From an uncultured Rhodospirillales bacterium (GTDB lineage: Bacteria; Pseudomonadota; Alphaproteobacteria; Acetobacterales; Acetobacteraceae), in NCBI GenBank assembly GCA_903835235.1, contig CAILMF010000015.1, positions 397,938 through 461,937 on the forward strand: a DNA stretch of 64,000 nucleotides, written 5' to 3'. Below the pieces are notes generated by a model. That model worked only from the letters and a program-made list of their open reading frames with translations. It made no database searches and was not told the origin of the DNA. Below, piece after piece: positions 44,184 through 52,756 of the stretch. The position numbers and the translations under genes were made by a program. The stretch's first letter is position 1. Each line of letters begins with the position of its first letter.

Positions 44184-44207
44184 CCCTCCCCCGCAGGCGG
44201 GGGAGGG
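44184..44207 (+). repeat. Right inverted repeat of the DUF559 cassette
   Basis: It has the same arms as the left copy (ccctcccccgc and gcgggggaggg) with loop ag, making the whole the exact reverse complement of 43806-43829. It begins immediately after the DUF559 stop codon. Confidence 0.85.
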
Positions 44208-44220
44208 GACCACGGAGCCC

Positions 44221-45336
44221 TCAGCTGTTCGGGCGCAGCAGGTAGGGTGCGCCACTGCGGTCGCAGATGCCGCGGATCAGCTTGTCCAGGCTGTCCGGCA
44301 CCGGCACGCCCTCGGCGCTGCGCCTGGCGTGCATGATGTCCTCCGGCTCGCCCGCCACCAGCACCGGCTCGGCCGGGTGGGCGCTGGGCGTTGCGTGCAG
44401 AATGTCGATCACGTCGTCCAGGTCGGCCTCGAACTCGCCTTCCTCCCGGAACGCCGCCGGGTTTATGGCCATGAAGAAATGGCCGATGTTGTGCGGCAGG
44501 TCCTTGCGCGGGTCGCGGTTGCGGATGGGCGAGAAGCTGGCGCCCATCAGCGCACCGCCGAGGATGTGGACCATCATCGCCAGGCCGTAGCCCTTGGCGC
44601 TGCCTTTCTCCTCGATGCCGCCCACCGGGGTGATGCCGCCTTCCGGCCGCTGGAACACGAAGGCATTGCCCTCATGCGGGTCGGTCACGCTGTTGCCGGC
44701 GCCATCGACAACCCAGCCTTCCGGCAGCGGCGCGTCGTTCAGGTGGTGGACCTTTACTTTTCCGGCGGCCACCGTCGTCGTCGCCATGTCCAGCACGAAG
44801 GCGTTGTTGCGCTTGGCCGGCGCGGCGAAGGCCAGCGGATTGGTGCCGAGCACCGGCATGGTGCCGCGTGTGGGCACCATGGTGACGCCACGCGTGCTGC
44901 TGGTGACCATGCCGATGGCGCCGCGCGCCGAGGCGATGCGCGCATAGGCGCCCGCCGCGCCGAAGTGGTGGCTGTTGACCACGCCGACGATGCCCACACC
45001 CCATTGCATGGCTTTGTCCACCGCCATGTTCATCGCCAGGGCGGAGACCGGGTGGCCGAGGCCGTCCTGCGCATCCAGCAGCGCGGTCGGGCCGGTATCC
45101 CGCACCACCTTCGGCTGGGCCGCGATCTTGATGCGCCCGGCGGCGACGCCTTCCTCATAGGTCATCAGCATCGAGAGACCGTGGCTGTCCACGCCGAGCA
45201 GGTCGGTCTCGACCATCACCCGGGCGGTGGTCTCGGCATTCTCCTGCGGCATGCCCCAGGCGGTGAGGATGCCGAAGATCTGCGCGCGGATTGCCTCGGC
45301 GGGCACCTTGCGGCCGGTGGTGACGTTCTTGGCCAT
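44221..45336 (-). CDS. Ldh family (malate/L-lactate/ureidoglycolate-type) dehydrogenase
   Basis: The 371-residue protein belongs to the NAD(P)-dependent family that includes malate/L-lactate and sulfolactate dehydrogenases, whose fold differs from the classical Rossmann type. Visible signatures are ETDLLGVDSHGLSMLMTYEE, VGVVNSHHFGAAGAYARIAS, VLGTNPLAFAAPAKRNNAFV and GYGLAMMVHILGGALMGASF. It oxidises a 2-hydroxy acid. It is the last gene of a five-gene minus-strand cluster, 110 bases after the Bug gene. Confidence 0.88.
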   Translation of the reverse strand: MAKNVTTGRKVPAEAIRAQIFGILTAWGMPQENAETTARVMVETDLLGVDSHGLSMLMTYEEGVAAGRIKIAAQPKVVRDTGPTALLDAQDGLGHPVSALAMNMAVDKAMQWGVGIVGVVNSHHFGAAGAYARIASARGAIGMVTSSTRGVTMVPTRGTMPVLGTNPLAFAAPAKRNNAFVLDMATTTVAAGKVKVHHLNDAPLPEGWVVDGAGNSVTDPHEGNAFVFQRPEGGITPVGGIEEKGSAKGYGLAMMVHILGGALMGASFSPIRNRDPRKDLPHNIGHFFMAINPAAFREEGEFEADLDDVIDILHATPSAHPAEPVLVAGEPEDIMHARRSAEGVPVPDSLDKLIRGICDRSGAPYLLRPNS

Positions 45337-45420
45337 TTTTCTGTGGGTTCCTTTCCGGCGCGCCGCTGGCGCGTGTCCGTTCATGCCAAAGCTGTTCTTG
45401 CCCTGGGGCTGCTCAATCAA

Positions 45421-45472
45421 CGCGCGCGCCGGTGGCGCGCCACTTGTCAGTCCACGCGCGCGCCGGTGGCGC
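45421..45472 (+). repeat. Two direct copies of an 18-bp palindromic repeat
   Basis: The sequence cgcgcgccggtggcgcgc occurs at 45421-45438 and again at 45455-45472, each with 7-bp inverted arms. The second copy encodes the last residues of Bug protein 3 (ATGAR), and the first lies just past its stop. It may be a local duplication or an RNA hairpin between Bug and Ldh. Confidence 0.6.
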
Positions 45473-46424
45473 GCACGATCGGCGTCCACTTCTCGATCTC
45501 GGCGGCGATGAAGTCATGCGTGCGCTGCGGCGTCATGCCCTCGGGGATGGTGTTGCCGAGCTGGATGATGCGGTCGCGCACCGCCGGCTGCTTCAGGATG
45601 TCCTGGATCTGCGCACTGAGGAATTCCAGCACCGGTTGCGGCGTGCCCAGCGTGGCGCTCCACGGGGTCCAGGTGGTGGCCTGGTAGGCGGGCAGGCCGG
45701 CTTCGGCGCTGGTCGGCACGGTCGGCGCCATCGGCGAGCGCGCTGGCGTGGCGATGACGACGCCGGTGACGGTGCCGCGGTTGATGTGCTCGGCGATGAA
45801 GCTGATGGTATCCGCCTGGAAAGCGGTGCGCCCCGCCGCCAGGTCGGTGAAGGCGGCCGCCGAGCCGCGATACGGAATGTGCTGCGCCTGCACCCCCAAC
45901 AGGTGCACCAGCATGGCGCCGGCGATATGCCCGGTGGTGCCATTGCCGCTGCTGCCGTAGTCGTATTTGCCGGGGTTGGCGCGCAGCAGCGCCGCGAATT
46001 CCTGCAGGGTCCGCACCCCGAGGGAAGGGTGCACCGCGACGGCAATGGCGCTGTGGCTGCTGACCGTGATGTGCGCCACGCCGGTCAGCGGATGCACCCG
46101 CAGCCTGTCGCCATAGAGCCCCACATTCAGCGTATGGCTGCCGAGCGCCCCGACCAGCAGCGAATAGCCATCCGGCGGCTGCGCGGCCACGGTCTCGAAG
46201 GCGACGGTACCGCCGCCGGAGGGCCGGTTCTCCACCAGGAATTGCTGGCCGAGCCGCTCGCTGAGGGCGGAGGAGACGATCCGCGCGTTGATATCCGCAT
46301 TGCCACCTGGCGCCAGCGCCACGATCACGCGGACGGGACGGTTGGGGTAGTCGAACCCCGGCGCCCGCGGCTGGGCCGCGGCAGAGCCCGCAACCAGCAG
46401 GAACGCCAACAGAAAGCGGACCAT
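45447..46424 (-). CDS. Bug-family binding protein 3
   Basis: The 325-residue protein has a signal peptide (MVRFLLAFLLVAGSAAAQ) and PVRVIVALAPGGNADINARI, VENRPSGGGTVAFETVAAQP, DGYSLLVGALGSHT and HIPYRGSAAAFTDLAAGRTA. It lies 11 bases after the FAH gene in the same operon, suggesting that it imports the substrate of the FAH, TauD or Ldh enzymes. No TctA/TctB is nearby. Confidence 0.9.
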   Translation of the reverse strand: MVRFLLAFLLVAGSAAAQPRAPGFDYPNRPVRVIVALAPGGNADINARIVSSALSERLGQQFLVENRPSGGGTVAFETVAAQPPDGYSLLVGALGSHTLNVGLYGDRLRVHPLTGVAHITVSSHSAIAVAVHPSLGVRTLQEFAALLRANPGKYDYGSSGNGTTGHIAGAMLVHLLGVQAQHIPYRGSAAAFTDLAAGRTAFQADTISFIAEHINRGTVTGVVIATPARSPMAPTVPTSAEAGLPAYQATTWTPWSATLGTPQPVLEFLSAQIQDILKQPAVRDRIIQLGNTIPEGMTPQRTHDFIAAEIEKWTPIVRATGARVD

Positions 46425-46435
46425 GTTTCTCTCCC

Positions 46436-47320
46436 TCAGCCGATGCCGTGTTCCAGCACGCCGACCTTTTCCACTTCCAGGCGCATCCTGTCACCTGGCT
46501 TCAGGTAGCGCGGCGGCTTCTGGAAATGCCCGCTGCCGGACGGCGTGCCGGTGGCGATCACGTCGCCGGGCTGCAAGGTCATGTAGCGGCTGAGATAGGC
46601 GATCAGCGCGGCGACGCTGAAGATCAACTCATGCGTATTGCCCTGCTGGACCAGCTCGTCGTTCAGCCAGCAGCGGACATCCAGGTGCCAGGGTTCGCCG
46701 ACCTCATCGGCCGTCACCAGATACGGCCCCAGCGGGCAGAACCCGTCCAGCCCCTTGGCGAAGCTCGTCATCGGCAGCGGCTGGTCGAACTGGAATTCGC
46801 GCGCGCTGACATCGTTCAGCACGGTGTAGCCGGCGACGTATTCCAGCGCCCGCGTCTCAGGCACCTGCCAGGCGGGGCGGCCGATGACCACGGCCAACTC
46901 CACCTCCCAGTCCGGCCAGCGCACGCTGGGGGGAATGCGCACGACGGCGCCCGGGCCGCAAACGCTGCTGGTCGGCTTGAGGAAGATGCGCGGCGCTTCC
47001 AGCTTCGGCCCGCCGACCTCGGCGGCATGGGCGCCGTAGTTGCGGCCGACACCCAGTATTTTGCCGGGCTGCAGCGGCGCGCAGAGCTGCACGCCCGCCA
47101 GGGGCCGCCGCAGCGCCGCGTTTTCCGGGCGCGTGGCGAAGGCGAGGGCACGCGCGGCGGCAACCGTGGCCGCCTCGCCGGCCTGCAGCAGCGCCAGCAT
47201 GGAGGGCGGCAGCGGCGGCAGGCCCAGCGCGGCCGCCGCGGGGGCCAGCGGCACGATCTCCTCGCCAACGACGGCGCCAAGGGCTTCCGCGCCCTCGGCT
47301 AGGTAGGTTGCCAGCTTCAT
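46436..47320 (-). CDS. Fumarylacetoacetate hydrolase family protein
   Basis: The 294-residue protein has the FAH metal site DWEVELAVVIGR, then YTVLNDVSAREFQFDQPLP, KGLDGFCPLGPYLVTADEVG and the terminal VIATGTPSGSGHF. Members cleave C-C bonds or decarboxylate acylpyruvates and 2-oxo acids. Its start overlaps the TauD stop by 4 bases (ATGA). The pathway is unknown but is clearly for a small carboxylate. Confidence 0.9.
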   Translation of the reverse strand: MKLATYLAEGAEALGAVVGEEIVPLAPAAAALGLPPLPPSMLALLQAGEAATVAAARALAFATRPENAALRRPLAGVQLCAPLQPGKILGVGRNYGAHAAEVGGPKLEAPRIFLKPTSSVCGPGAVVRIPPSVRWPDWEVELAVVIGRPAWQVPETRALEYVAGYTVLNDVSAREFQFDQPLPMTSFAKGLDGFCPLGPYLVTADEVGEPWHLDVRCWLNDELVQQGNTHELIFSVAALIAYLSRYMTLQPGDVIATGTPSGSGHFQKPPRYLKPGDRMRLEVEKVGVLEHGIG

Positions 47321-48198
47321 GCCGCCAGCGCCGCGTAGTCGAGGCTGGCCATCACCTGCGCCCGCAGGATGAAGCGCGGCTCATCGGCGCCGTAGTCGGC
47401 CACCGCGTTGTGGATGGTCGCGATGTTGTCCCACATCAGCACGTCGCCCGGGGTCCAGTGGTGGCTGTACAGGAACCTGGCCTGCATCTGGTGCAGGAAC
47501 AGGAAGGCCAGCATGGCGTCGCTCTCAGCAGGCTCCAGCCCTTCGATCCGCATGGCATAGCCGGGGTTGCAGTACAGCACGCGGCGGCCGGTCACCGGAT
47601 GCACCCGGAAGATCGGCTGGCGGACCGGGGGCTTCTTGGCCTTCTGCGCCTCGGTCAGCGGGCCGCGGATGCTGCCGGGTCGCATCCGCATCACGTCCCA
47701 GAACTTCTCGAAGTCGTGGACCGCGACGCGGCCCTCCAGCCGCTGCTTCACCTCGGCCGGCAGTTCCTCATAGGCCGCGTGCATGTCGAGGAACTGGGTA
47801 TCGCCCAGCGGCCGGCCGTCGCGCATCGGTACCCGCTTGGCGTGCAGCACATTCGCCAGCGCGATGTCCTGGGAGTAGCTCATGTCGGTGTGCCAGCCCT
47901 GGCCGGCATCGCTGAGGCCAAGCGGCTTGCCCGCGGCATCCCGCATGTTCGAGAGATGCATGATCTCCGGCAGGCCCTCGGCGTGGAACAGGTTGGCCAC
48001 GTTGACTTCCAGCGTGCCGAAGCGCCCGGCATAGGCCGCCAGCTGCGGCGCATCCAGGTCCTGGCCTGGAAAGCACAGCACGCCGTAGCGGCCGAGCGCC
48101 CGCAGGATGGTGCGGAAGTCCTCAGCCGAAAGCGGCTGGCGCAGGTCGAAATCCTCGACCCGCGCACCGGGGCCGCTGTTGTTCGGGATCATCCGCAT
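47317..48198 (-). CDS. TauD/TfdA family 2-oxoglutarate-dependent dioxygenase
   Basis: The 293-residue protein has the iron ligands in GWHTDMSYSQ (HxD) and the distal His in IATIHNAVADY, with the 2-oxoglutarate arginine in PRFILRAQVM. It also has GRYGVLCFPGQDLDAPQLAA. Members hydroxylate taurine, phenoxyacids or other carboxylates and can release sulfite or phenols. The start MRMIPNNSGPGARVEDFDLR was chosen because the residues before it are not conserved. Coupled to FAH. Confidence 0.9.
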   Translation of the reverse strand: MRMIPNNSGPGARVEDFDLRQPLSAEDFRTILRALGRYGVLCFPGQDLDAPQLAAYAGRFGTLEVNVANLFHAEGLPEIMHLSNMRDAAGKPLGLSDAGQGWHTDMSYSQDIALANVLHAKRVPMRDGRPLGDTQFLDMHAAYEELPAEVKQRLEGRVAVHDFEKFWDVMRMRPGSIRGPLTEAQKAKKPPVRQPIFRVHPVTGRRVLYCNPGYAMRIEGLEPAESDAMLAFLFLHQMQARFLYSHHWTPGDVLMWDNIATIHNAVADYGADEPRFILRAQVMASLDYAALAA

Positions 48199-48243
48199 GG
48201 CCGTTCTCCTCGCCGCGCAGAATCCGCCCACGGGCCGCCGAGG

Positions 48244-49251
48244 TCAACCGCCCCAGATCTCCCCGAGCACGCGGAGCAGATTGCCGCCCATGATGCGCTC
48301 CACGGCGTCCTCGCCGAGGCCGGCGGCCAGTAGCGCGTCGGTCTTGCGCGCCATCAGGCGGGGATTGTTCAGCGTGGCGGGGAAGCGGCCCTCAAGGCTG
48401 TTGCCGAAGGCGTGGACATAGTCGCCGGTGCCGCTGCCATAGCGGGTGGCGCTCATCTCCAGGAAGAAGTCGGCGGCCTGCGGGTTGCCGACCGCGGCGA
48501 AATCGGTCCCGAAGGAAATGTGCTCGATCCCCACCAGGTTCACCAGGTAGCGCACCTGGTCGATGAAGCCTGCCATCGAGGGCGGCACGGCGGGGTCGCT
48601 GCCCCAGTTCATGAAGCCATGGATCGAAGCGCCGACCAGCCCGCCGGTGGCAACCACCGCCTTGATGACCTCGTCGCTCTTGTTGCGGACGCGGTCGTGC
48701 ACCGCCTTGGCATTGGCATGCGAGAGCAGCACCGGCTTGCGGCTGTGCTTCGCGGCATCCAGGCTGGTGCGTTCGCCGACGTGGGAGAGGTCGATGGCCA
48801 CGCCCAGCCGGTTGAACTCCTCGACCACCTGGTGGCCGAACCTGGTCAGCCCGCCATTGCGTGGCTCCAGGCAGCCATCGCCGACCTGGCTGGCCTCGTT
48901 GTAGGTCAGCTGGCAGCAGCGCAGGCCCATGCGGTGGAACATGGCGGCGCGCTCGATCCGGTCGCCGAGCAGCTTGGTTTCCTGCCAGCCCATGACCAGG
49001 CCGACCTTGCCGGCGGCCTTGGCGCGGGCGATGTCGCTGGCCCGCTCGATGAGCATCCAATCTGAATCCGGCCTGGTCGCCAGCGCCAGCCAGCGGGACA
49101 TGCTGTCGAAGGCGTCCTCGAAGGTGGCGATGGGGTCCTTCACCGTGACATTGGCGGCGGTGTAGCCGCCTGCCAGCAGGTCGCCCGCATGGCCGTCCGA
49201 AAAGAAGATCAGGCCGTCGATGACGACCATTCGATCATGCAGCGTGGACAT
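48244..49251 (-). CDS. Membrane dipeptidase-like (M19) amidohydrolase
   Basis: The 335-residue protein has M19 features: LRCCQLTYNEASQVGDGCLE, the histidines in AIDLSHVGERTSLDA and LLSHANAKAVHDRVRNKSDE, and ISFGTDFAAVGNPQAADFF. The usual amino-terminal HxD zinc motif (DGHNDL) is not present; the matching region reads VIDGLIFFSDGHAGDLLAGG. It may bind one metal or have another activity. It is the first gene of the TauD/FAH/Bug/Ldh operon, with 45 bases to TauD. Confidence 0.82.
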   Translation of the reverse strand: MSTLHDRMVVIDGLIFFSDGHAGDLLAGGYTAANVTVKDPIATFEDAFDSMSRWLALATRPDSDWMLIERASDIARAKAAGKVGLVMGWQETKLLGDRIERAAMFHRMGLRCCQLTYNEASQVGDGCLEPRNGGLTRFGHQVVEEFNRLGVAIDLSHVGERTSLDAAKHSRKPVLLSHANAKAVHDRVRNKSDEVIKAVVATGGLVGASIHGFMNWGSDPAVPPSMAGFIDQVRYLVNLVGIEHISFGTDFAAVGNPQAADFFLEMSATRYGSGTGDYVHAFGNSLEGRFPATLNNPRLMARKTDALLAAGLGEDAVERIMGGNLLRVLGEIWGG

Positions 49252-49381
49252 GCGGTGGTTTCCCCCAGGGTTGCCGGCCCCGTTGCGCTGGTGTGCAAGG
49301 GGCTTGCGCATTGCACCGCAGCCAACGACGATTGGGAAGGCCAGCGCGCCGTGCCGGACGGCCTGGGGGATTTGGATTTCG

Positions 49382-50353
49382 ATGCGCATCAGCAGGCGCG
49401 CGGTCCTTGGGGCTGCCAGCAGCATTGTCGGTACCGCGGCTGTGGCAATGGGGGAGGGCTGGCCTACCCGGCCGGTCAAGCTGATGGTCGCCTATCCCGC
49501 CGGCGGCAGCACCGACATGGTCGGCCGCCTGCTGGCCGAACGCCTGTCCCGCAGCTGGGGCCAGCCGGTCATCGTGGAGAACAAGGCCGGCGCCGCGGGC
49601 ACCCTGGGGGCAGACGCCATTGCCCGGGCCGCGCCGGATGGCTACTCGCTGCTGCTCGGCGCTTCCTCGGAACTGGCGATTGCGCCGTCCACCCTGCGCA
49701 GCCTGACCTACGATCCCGCCCGCGACTTCGAGCCGATCTCGCTGCTGACCCTGCAACCCTTCCTGCTGCTGGTGACCAATTCCCTGCCCGTGGGAAGTGT
49801 CGCGGAACTGGTCGCGATGGCGAAGGCGCAGCCGGGCAAGCTGAATTTCGGCAGCTTCGGCACCGGGACCAGCACCCATCTGATGGGAGAGTTGCTGCGG
49901 GTGATCACCGGCGCCGACGTGACGCACATTCCCTACCGCGGCAGTGCGCCGGCCATGACCGACCTGATCGCCGGGCAGATCCAGTTCGATTTCGACACCA
50001 TACCGACGGCGCTGCCGCACCTGGCGGACCGCCGCCTGCGCGCCCTGGCGCTGTGCCACAACCGGCGCCTGGCTTCCGTCCCGGGCATTCCCACCGTGGT
50101 CGAGGCTGGCTTCCCGGCGATGACCGGGGCGACCTGGGCCATGGTGGTGGCGCCCGCGCAAACGCCGGCCGCGATCCTGCGCAAGGTTCAGGCGGACATT
50201 GCCGCGGCGATGCAGGGCGGGCTGGCGCAGACCCTCCGGGAGCGCGGCCTGGAACCCGTGGGGGGCAGCACCGCCGACGCGCGGGAGTTCATGGGCTCCG
50301 AAGCGCGGAAATGGGCCGAGGTGGTCCGGCGCGCGAATTACCGGCCGGAATAG
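49382..50353 (+). CDS. Bug-family binding protein 4
   Basis: The 323-residue protein has a signal peptide (MRISRRAVLGAASSIVGTAA) and PVKLMVAYPAGGSTDMVGRL, VENKAGAAGTLGADAIARAA, DGYSLLLGASSELAI and HIPYRGSAPAMTDLIAGQIQ. Four bases separate its stop from the FAD oxidoreductase start, so the two genes are co-translated. It is divergent from the M19 gene. Confidence 0.9.
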   Translation: MRISRRAVLGAASSIVGTAAVAMGEGWPTRPVKLMVAYPAGGSTDMVGRLLAERLSRSWGQPVIVENKAGAAGTLGADAIARAAPDGYSLLLGASSELAIAPSTLRSLTYDPARDFEPISLLTLQPFLLLVTNSLPVGSVAELVAMAKAQPGKLNFGSFGTGTSTHLMGELLRVITGADVTHIPYRGSAPAMTDLIAGQIQFDFDTIPTALPHLADRRLRALALCHNRRLASVPGIPTVVEAGFPAMTGATWAMVVAPAQTPAAILRKVQADIAAAMQGGLAQTLRERGLEPVGGSTADAREFMGSEARKWAEVVRRANYRPE

Positions 50354-50357
50354 CGCG

Positions 50358-51599
50358 ATGCGGGTTGTCGTCATCGGCGCCGGCATCGTCGGCCTGTGTT
50401 CCGCCTGGCACCTGGCCCGGCTGGGCGCCGAGGTAACGGTGCTGGACAGCGGCGAACCCGGCAGCGGCGCGTCCTCCGGCAATGCCGGGGCGATCAGCGC
50501 CGGCAGCGTGGCGCCGCTGGCCATGCCCGGCGTGCTGAAGACGGTGCCGCAGATGCTGACCGACCCGAAGGCGGCGCTGCATATTCCGCTGCGGTATTGG
50601 CCGAAGGCCTTCCCCTGGCTGTGGCAATTCGTGGCCAGTGCCAGGCCGGCCAAGGTGCAGGCCACCGCGCAGGCGTTGGGAGCGCTGATGTTCGGCGCCA
50701 TGGAGCGCCACCGGGAAATCCTGGCGGCCGAGGGCGCGCTGGACCTGATCCGGGAGACCGGCCAGTTGTACCTGTACCGCGACCGCGCCCAGTTCCAGAA
50801 GGATGCCGGCAGCTGGGCGTTGCGGCAGCAACACGGCATGCGGCTGGAGTTCCTGGAGGGGCTGGACGCCATCCGCGCCCTGGAGCCCGACGTGCGGGGG
50901 GACTACCAGCTCGGCGTGTTCATCCCCGACCAGGGCAGCTGCATCAATCCGCGGCGCCATGCCGAGGTTGTCGCGGCGGGTGTCCGGCGCATGGGCGGCC
51001 AGGTGCTGCGGCAGGAGGTGCTGGGGCTGCTGGTCGAAGACCATCGCGTCGCGGGGGTCCGCACCCGCGAAGGCGAGGTCCGGGCCGATGCGGTGGTGCT
51101 CGCGGCGGGTGCCTTTTCGGCCGGCCTGCTGGCCCCGCTCGGCATCAAGGTGCCGCTGGAAAGCCAGCGCGGCTACCACGTGATGCTGCCCGATCCCGGC
51201 ATTGCCCTGCAACGGCCGATCATCCCGGCGGATCGCAAGGCCTTCATCAGCCCGATGGAAACCGGCCTGCGGATTGCCGGGACGGTGGAGTTCGGCGGGC
51301 TGGACCGGCCGCCCAACCCCTATCGGGCCGAGCTGCTGCTGGAAGACCTGCGGCAGGTCTTTCCCCAGGCGAACAGCGAGGGGCGCGAGGGGCATTGGAT
51401 GGGGCACCGACCCTGCCTGCCCGACAGCATTCCCGTCGTGGGGCCGGTCAGGGCCTGGCCGGGGCTGTGGTGCGCCTTTGGCCATGGGCATCTCGGGCTG
51501 ACGGGGTCGGCCCCGACCGGCCGGTTGCTGGCCCAGGTGATGCTGGGCCCGACCCCGAATGTCGACCTGGCGCCCTATGCGGTGGAGCGGTTCGGGTAG
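50358..51599 (+). CDS. FAD-dependent D-amino-acid dehydrogenase-like oxidoreductase (DadA/DAO family)
   Basis: The 413-residue protein opens with the FAD-binding MRVVVIGAGIVGLCSAWHLA and EVTVLDSGEPGSGASSGNAG. It continues SQRGYHVMLPDPGIALQRPI and ends with the second flavin contact GLWCAFGHGHLGLTGSAPTG. DadA enzymes deaminate D-amino acids to 2-oxo acids and reduce quinone. The linked Bug protein suggests that the substrate is an imported acid. Convergent with Bug protein 5 (9 bases apart). Confidence 0.9.
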   Translation: MRVVVIGAGIVGLCSAWHLARLGAEVTVLDSGEPGSGASSGNAGAISAGSVAPLAMPGVLKTVPQMLTDPKAALHIPLRYWPKAFPWLWQFVASARPAKVQATAQALGALMFGAMERHREILAAEGALDLIRETGQLYLYRDRAQFQKDAGSWALRQQHGMRLEFLEGLDAIRALEPDVRGDYQLGVFIPDQGSCINPRRHAEVVAAGVRRMGGQVLRQEVLGLLVEDHRVAGVRTREGEVRADAVVLAAGAFSAGLLAPLGIKVPLESQRGYHVMLPDPGIALQRPIIPADRKAFISPMETGLRIAGTVEFGGLDRPPNPYRAELLLEDLRQVFPQANSEGREGHWMGHRPCLPDSIPVVGPVRAWPGLWCAFGHGHLGLTGSAPTGRLLAQVMLGPTPNVDLAPYAVERFG

Positions 51600-51608
51600 A
51601 GTCCTAAT

Positions 51609-52598
51609 CTACCGGGCGGCCTCGCCGGTCGTCACGACCTCATGCACCAGGGGCGCCAACTTGGCTTCCTCGGCGGACCAATACTGCCGGAACCTGGCGG
51701 GGTTCATGAACCTGATGGGCAGCCCGAGGTCGCGCATCCGGCGCTGATGCTCGTCGCTGAGAATGGCGCGCTCCAGCGCCCCGGCAAGCGCTGCCTCCAC
51801 GGCCGGCGGCAGCCCCGCGGGGCCGATGAAGCCGCGGGCCGAGCCGGTGACGATCGGCGTGTTCTGCTCGGTCGCGGTCGGGATGCCCGGCAGGAACTCG
51901 CTCTGCGCCTCGTCGAGGACCGCCAGTGTCCGCGCGACGCCACTCCGGCTCTGACTCATGGCGGTGCCGGTGGCCACGAAGGCCACTTCGATTTCACCGG
52001 AAAGCAAAGCCACCAGGGCAGGGGCGCTGCCCTGGTAGTGGATCTGGTTGATGCTCAGCCCATAGGCCTTCTGCAAGGCGATGCTGGCCAGGTGTTCCCA
52101 GCTGAGGATGCCGGGGTCCGAGACGCGCAGGGCGCCAGGGCGGGCCCGCGCCGCCTGGACCAAGTCGGCAATGTTGCGCAGCGGGCTGTCGGCCCGGACG
52201 ATGATGCTGCCGGGGTCGATCACGTGCATGGCCAAGGGCGTGAAACTGTCCCGGCCAAAGCCGACCTTGCGCGAGGCGTCCAGGTACAGGGTGATGGTCG
52301 AGGGCCAGAGGCCATAGCACAGCGTGTAGCCGTCGGGCCGCGCCTGGGCCGTCTGCGCCAGGCCGATCTGGCTGTTGGCACCGGGCCGGTTCGAGATCAC
52401 CACAGGCGTCCCGAGTTCCTTCTCCAGCGCCGGCGCCAGGGCCCGCGCCGAGATGTCGCTGCCGCCGCCGGGAGGGTAGGGGACGATCACCTGCACCGCC
52501 CGGCCGGGGTCCGGAAAGCCACCGGGCTGTGCCGCTGCCCGACCGAGCATCAGCGCAGGCAGCGCAAGCACGGCACGGCGGGCCACTTTCCCATCCAT
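51609..52598 (-). CDS. Bug-family binding protein 5
   Basis: The 329-residue protein has a signal peptide (DGKVARRAVLALPALMLGRA) and AVQVIVPYPPGGGSDISARA, ISNRPGANSQIGLAQTAQAR, DGYTLCYGLWPSTITLYLDA and IHYQGSAPALVALLSGEIEV. No coupled gene lies on its strand. Upstream (52599-52871) is the long structured leader of a divergent small gene. Confidence 0.9.
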   Translation of the reverse strand: MDGKVARRAVLALPALMLGRAAAQPGGFPDPGRAVQVIVPYPPGGGSDISARALAPALEKELGTPVVISNRPGANSQIGLAQTAQARPDGYTLCYGLWPSTITLYLDASRKVGFGRDSFTPLAMHVIDPGSIIVRADSPLRNIADLVQAARARPGALRVSDPGILSWEHLASIALQKAYGLSINQIHYQGSAPALVALLSGEIEVAFVATGTAMSQSRSGVARTLAVLDEAQSEFLPGIPTATEQNTPIVTGSARGFIGPAGLPPAVEAALAGALERAILSDEHQRRMRDLGLPIRFMNPARFRQYWSAEEAKLAPLVHEVVTTGEAAR

Positions 52599-52699
52599 GG
52601 CGGCGATCCTTTCGATATCCACAGGCAGCTTGGTCGGTGCCCATGCCCGACGCAAGGGTGGCACCGGGAATCGCAACAGTCTCAGTTTCGAACGCTAAC

Positions 52700-52708
52700 T
52701 GTGGATAA
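52700..52708 (-). promoter_or_regulatory. Single perfect DnaA-box match
   Basis: TGTGGATAA on the plus strand is the exact complement of the DnaA box TTATCCACA. Only one is visible here, so it is more likely a chance or regulatory site than an origin. Confidence 0.35.
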
Positions 52709-52756
52709 ACTCTTGCGGTTAGCCGAACAAACCATTAGTGAAGCAGTAGTCCATTT

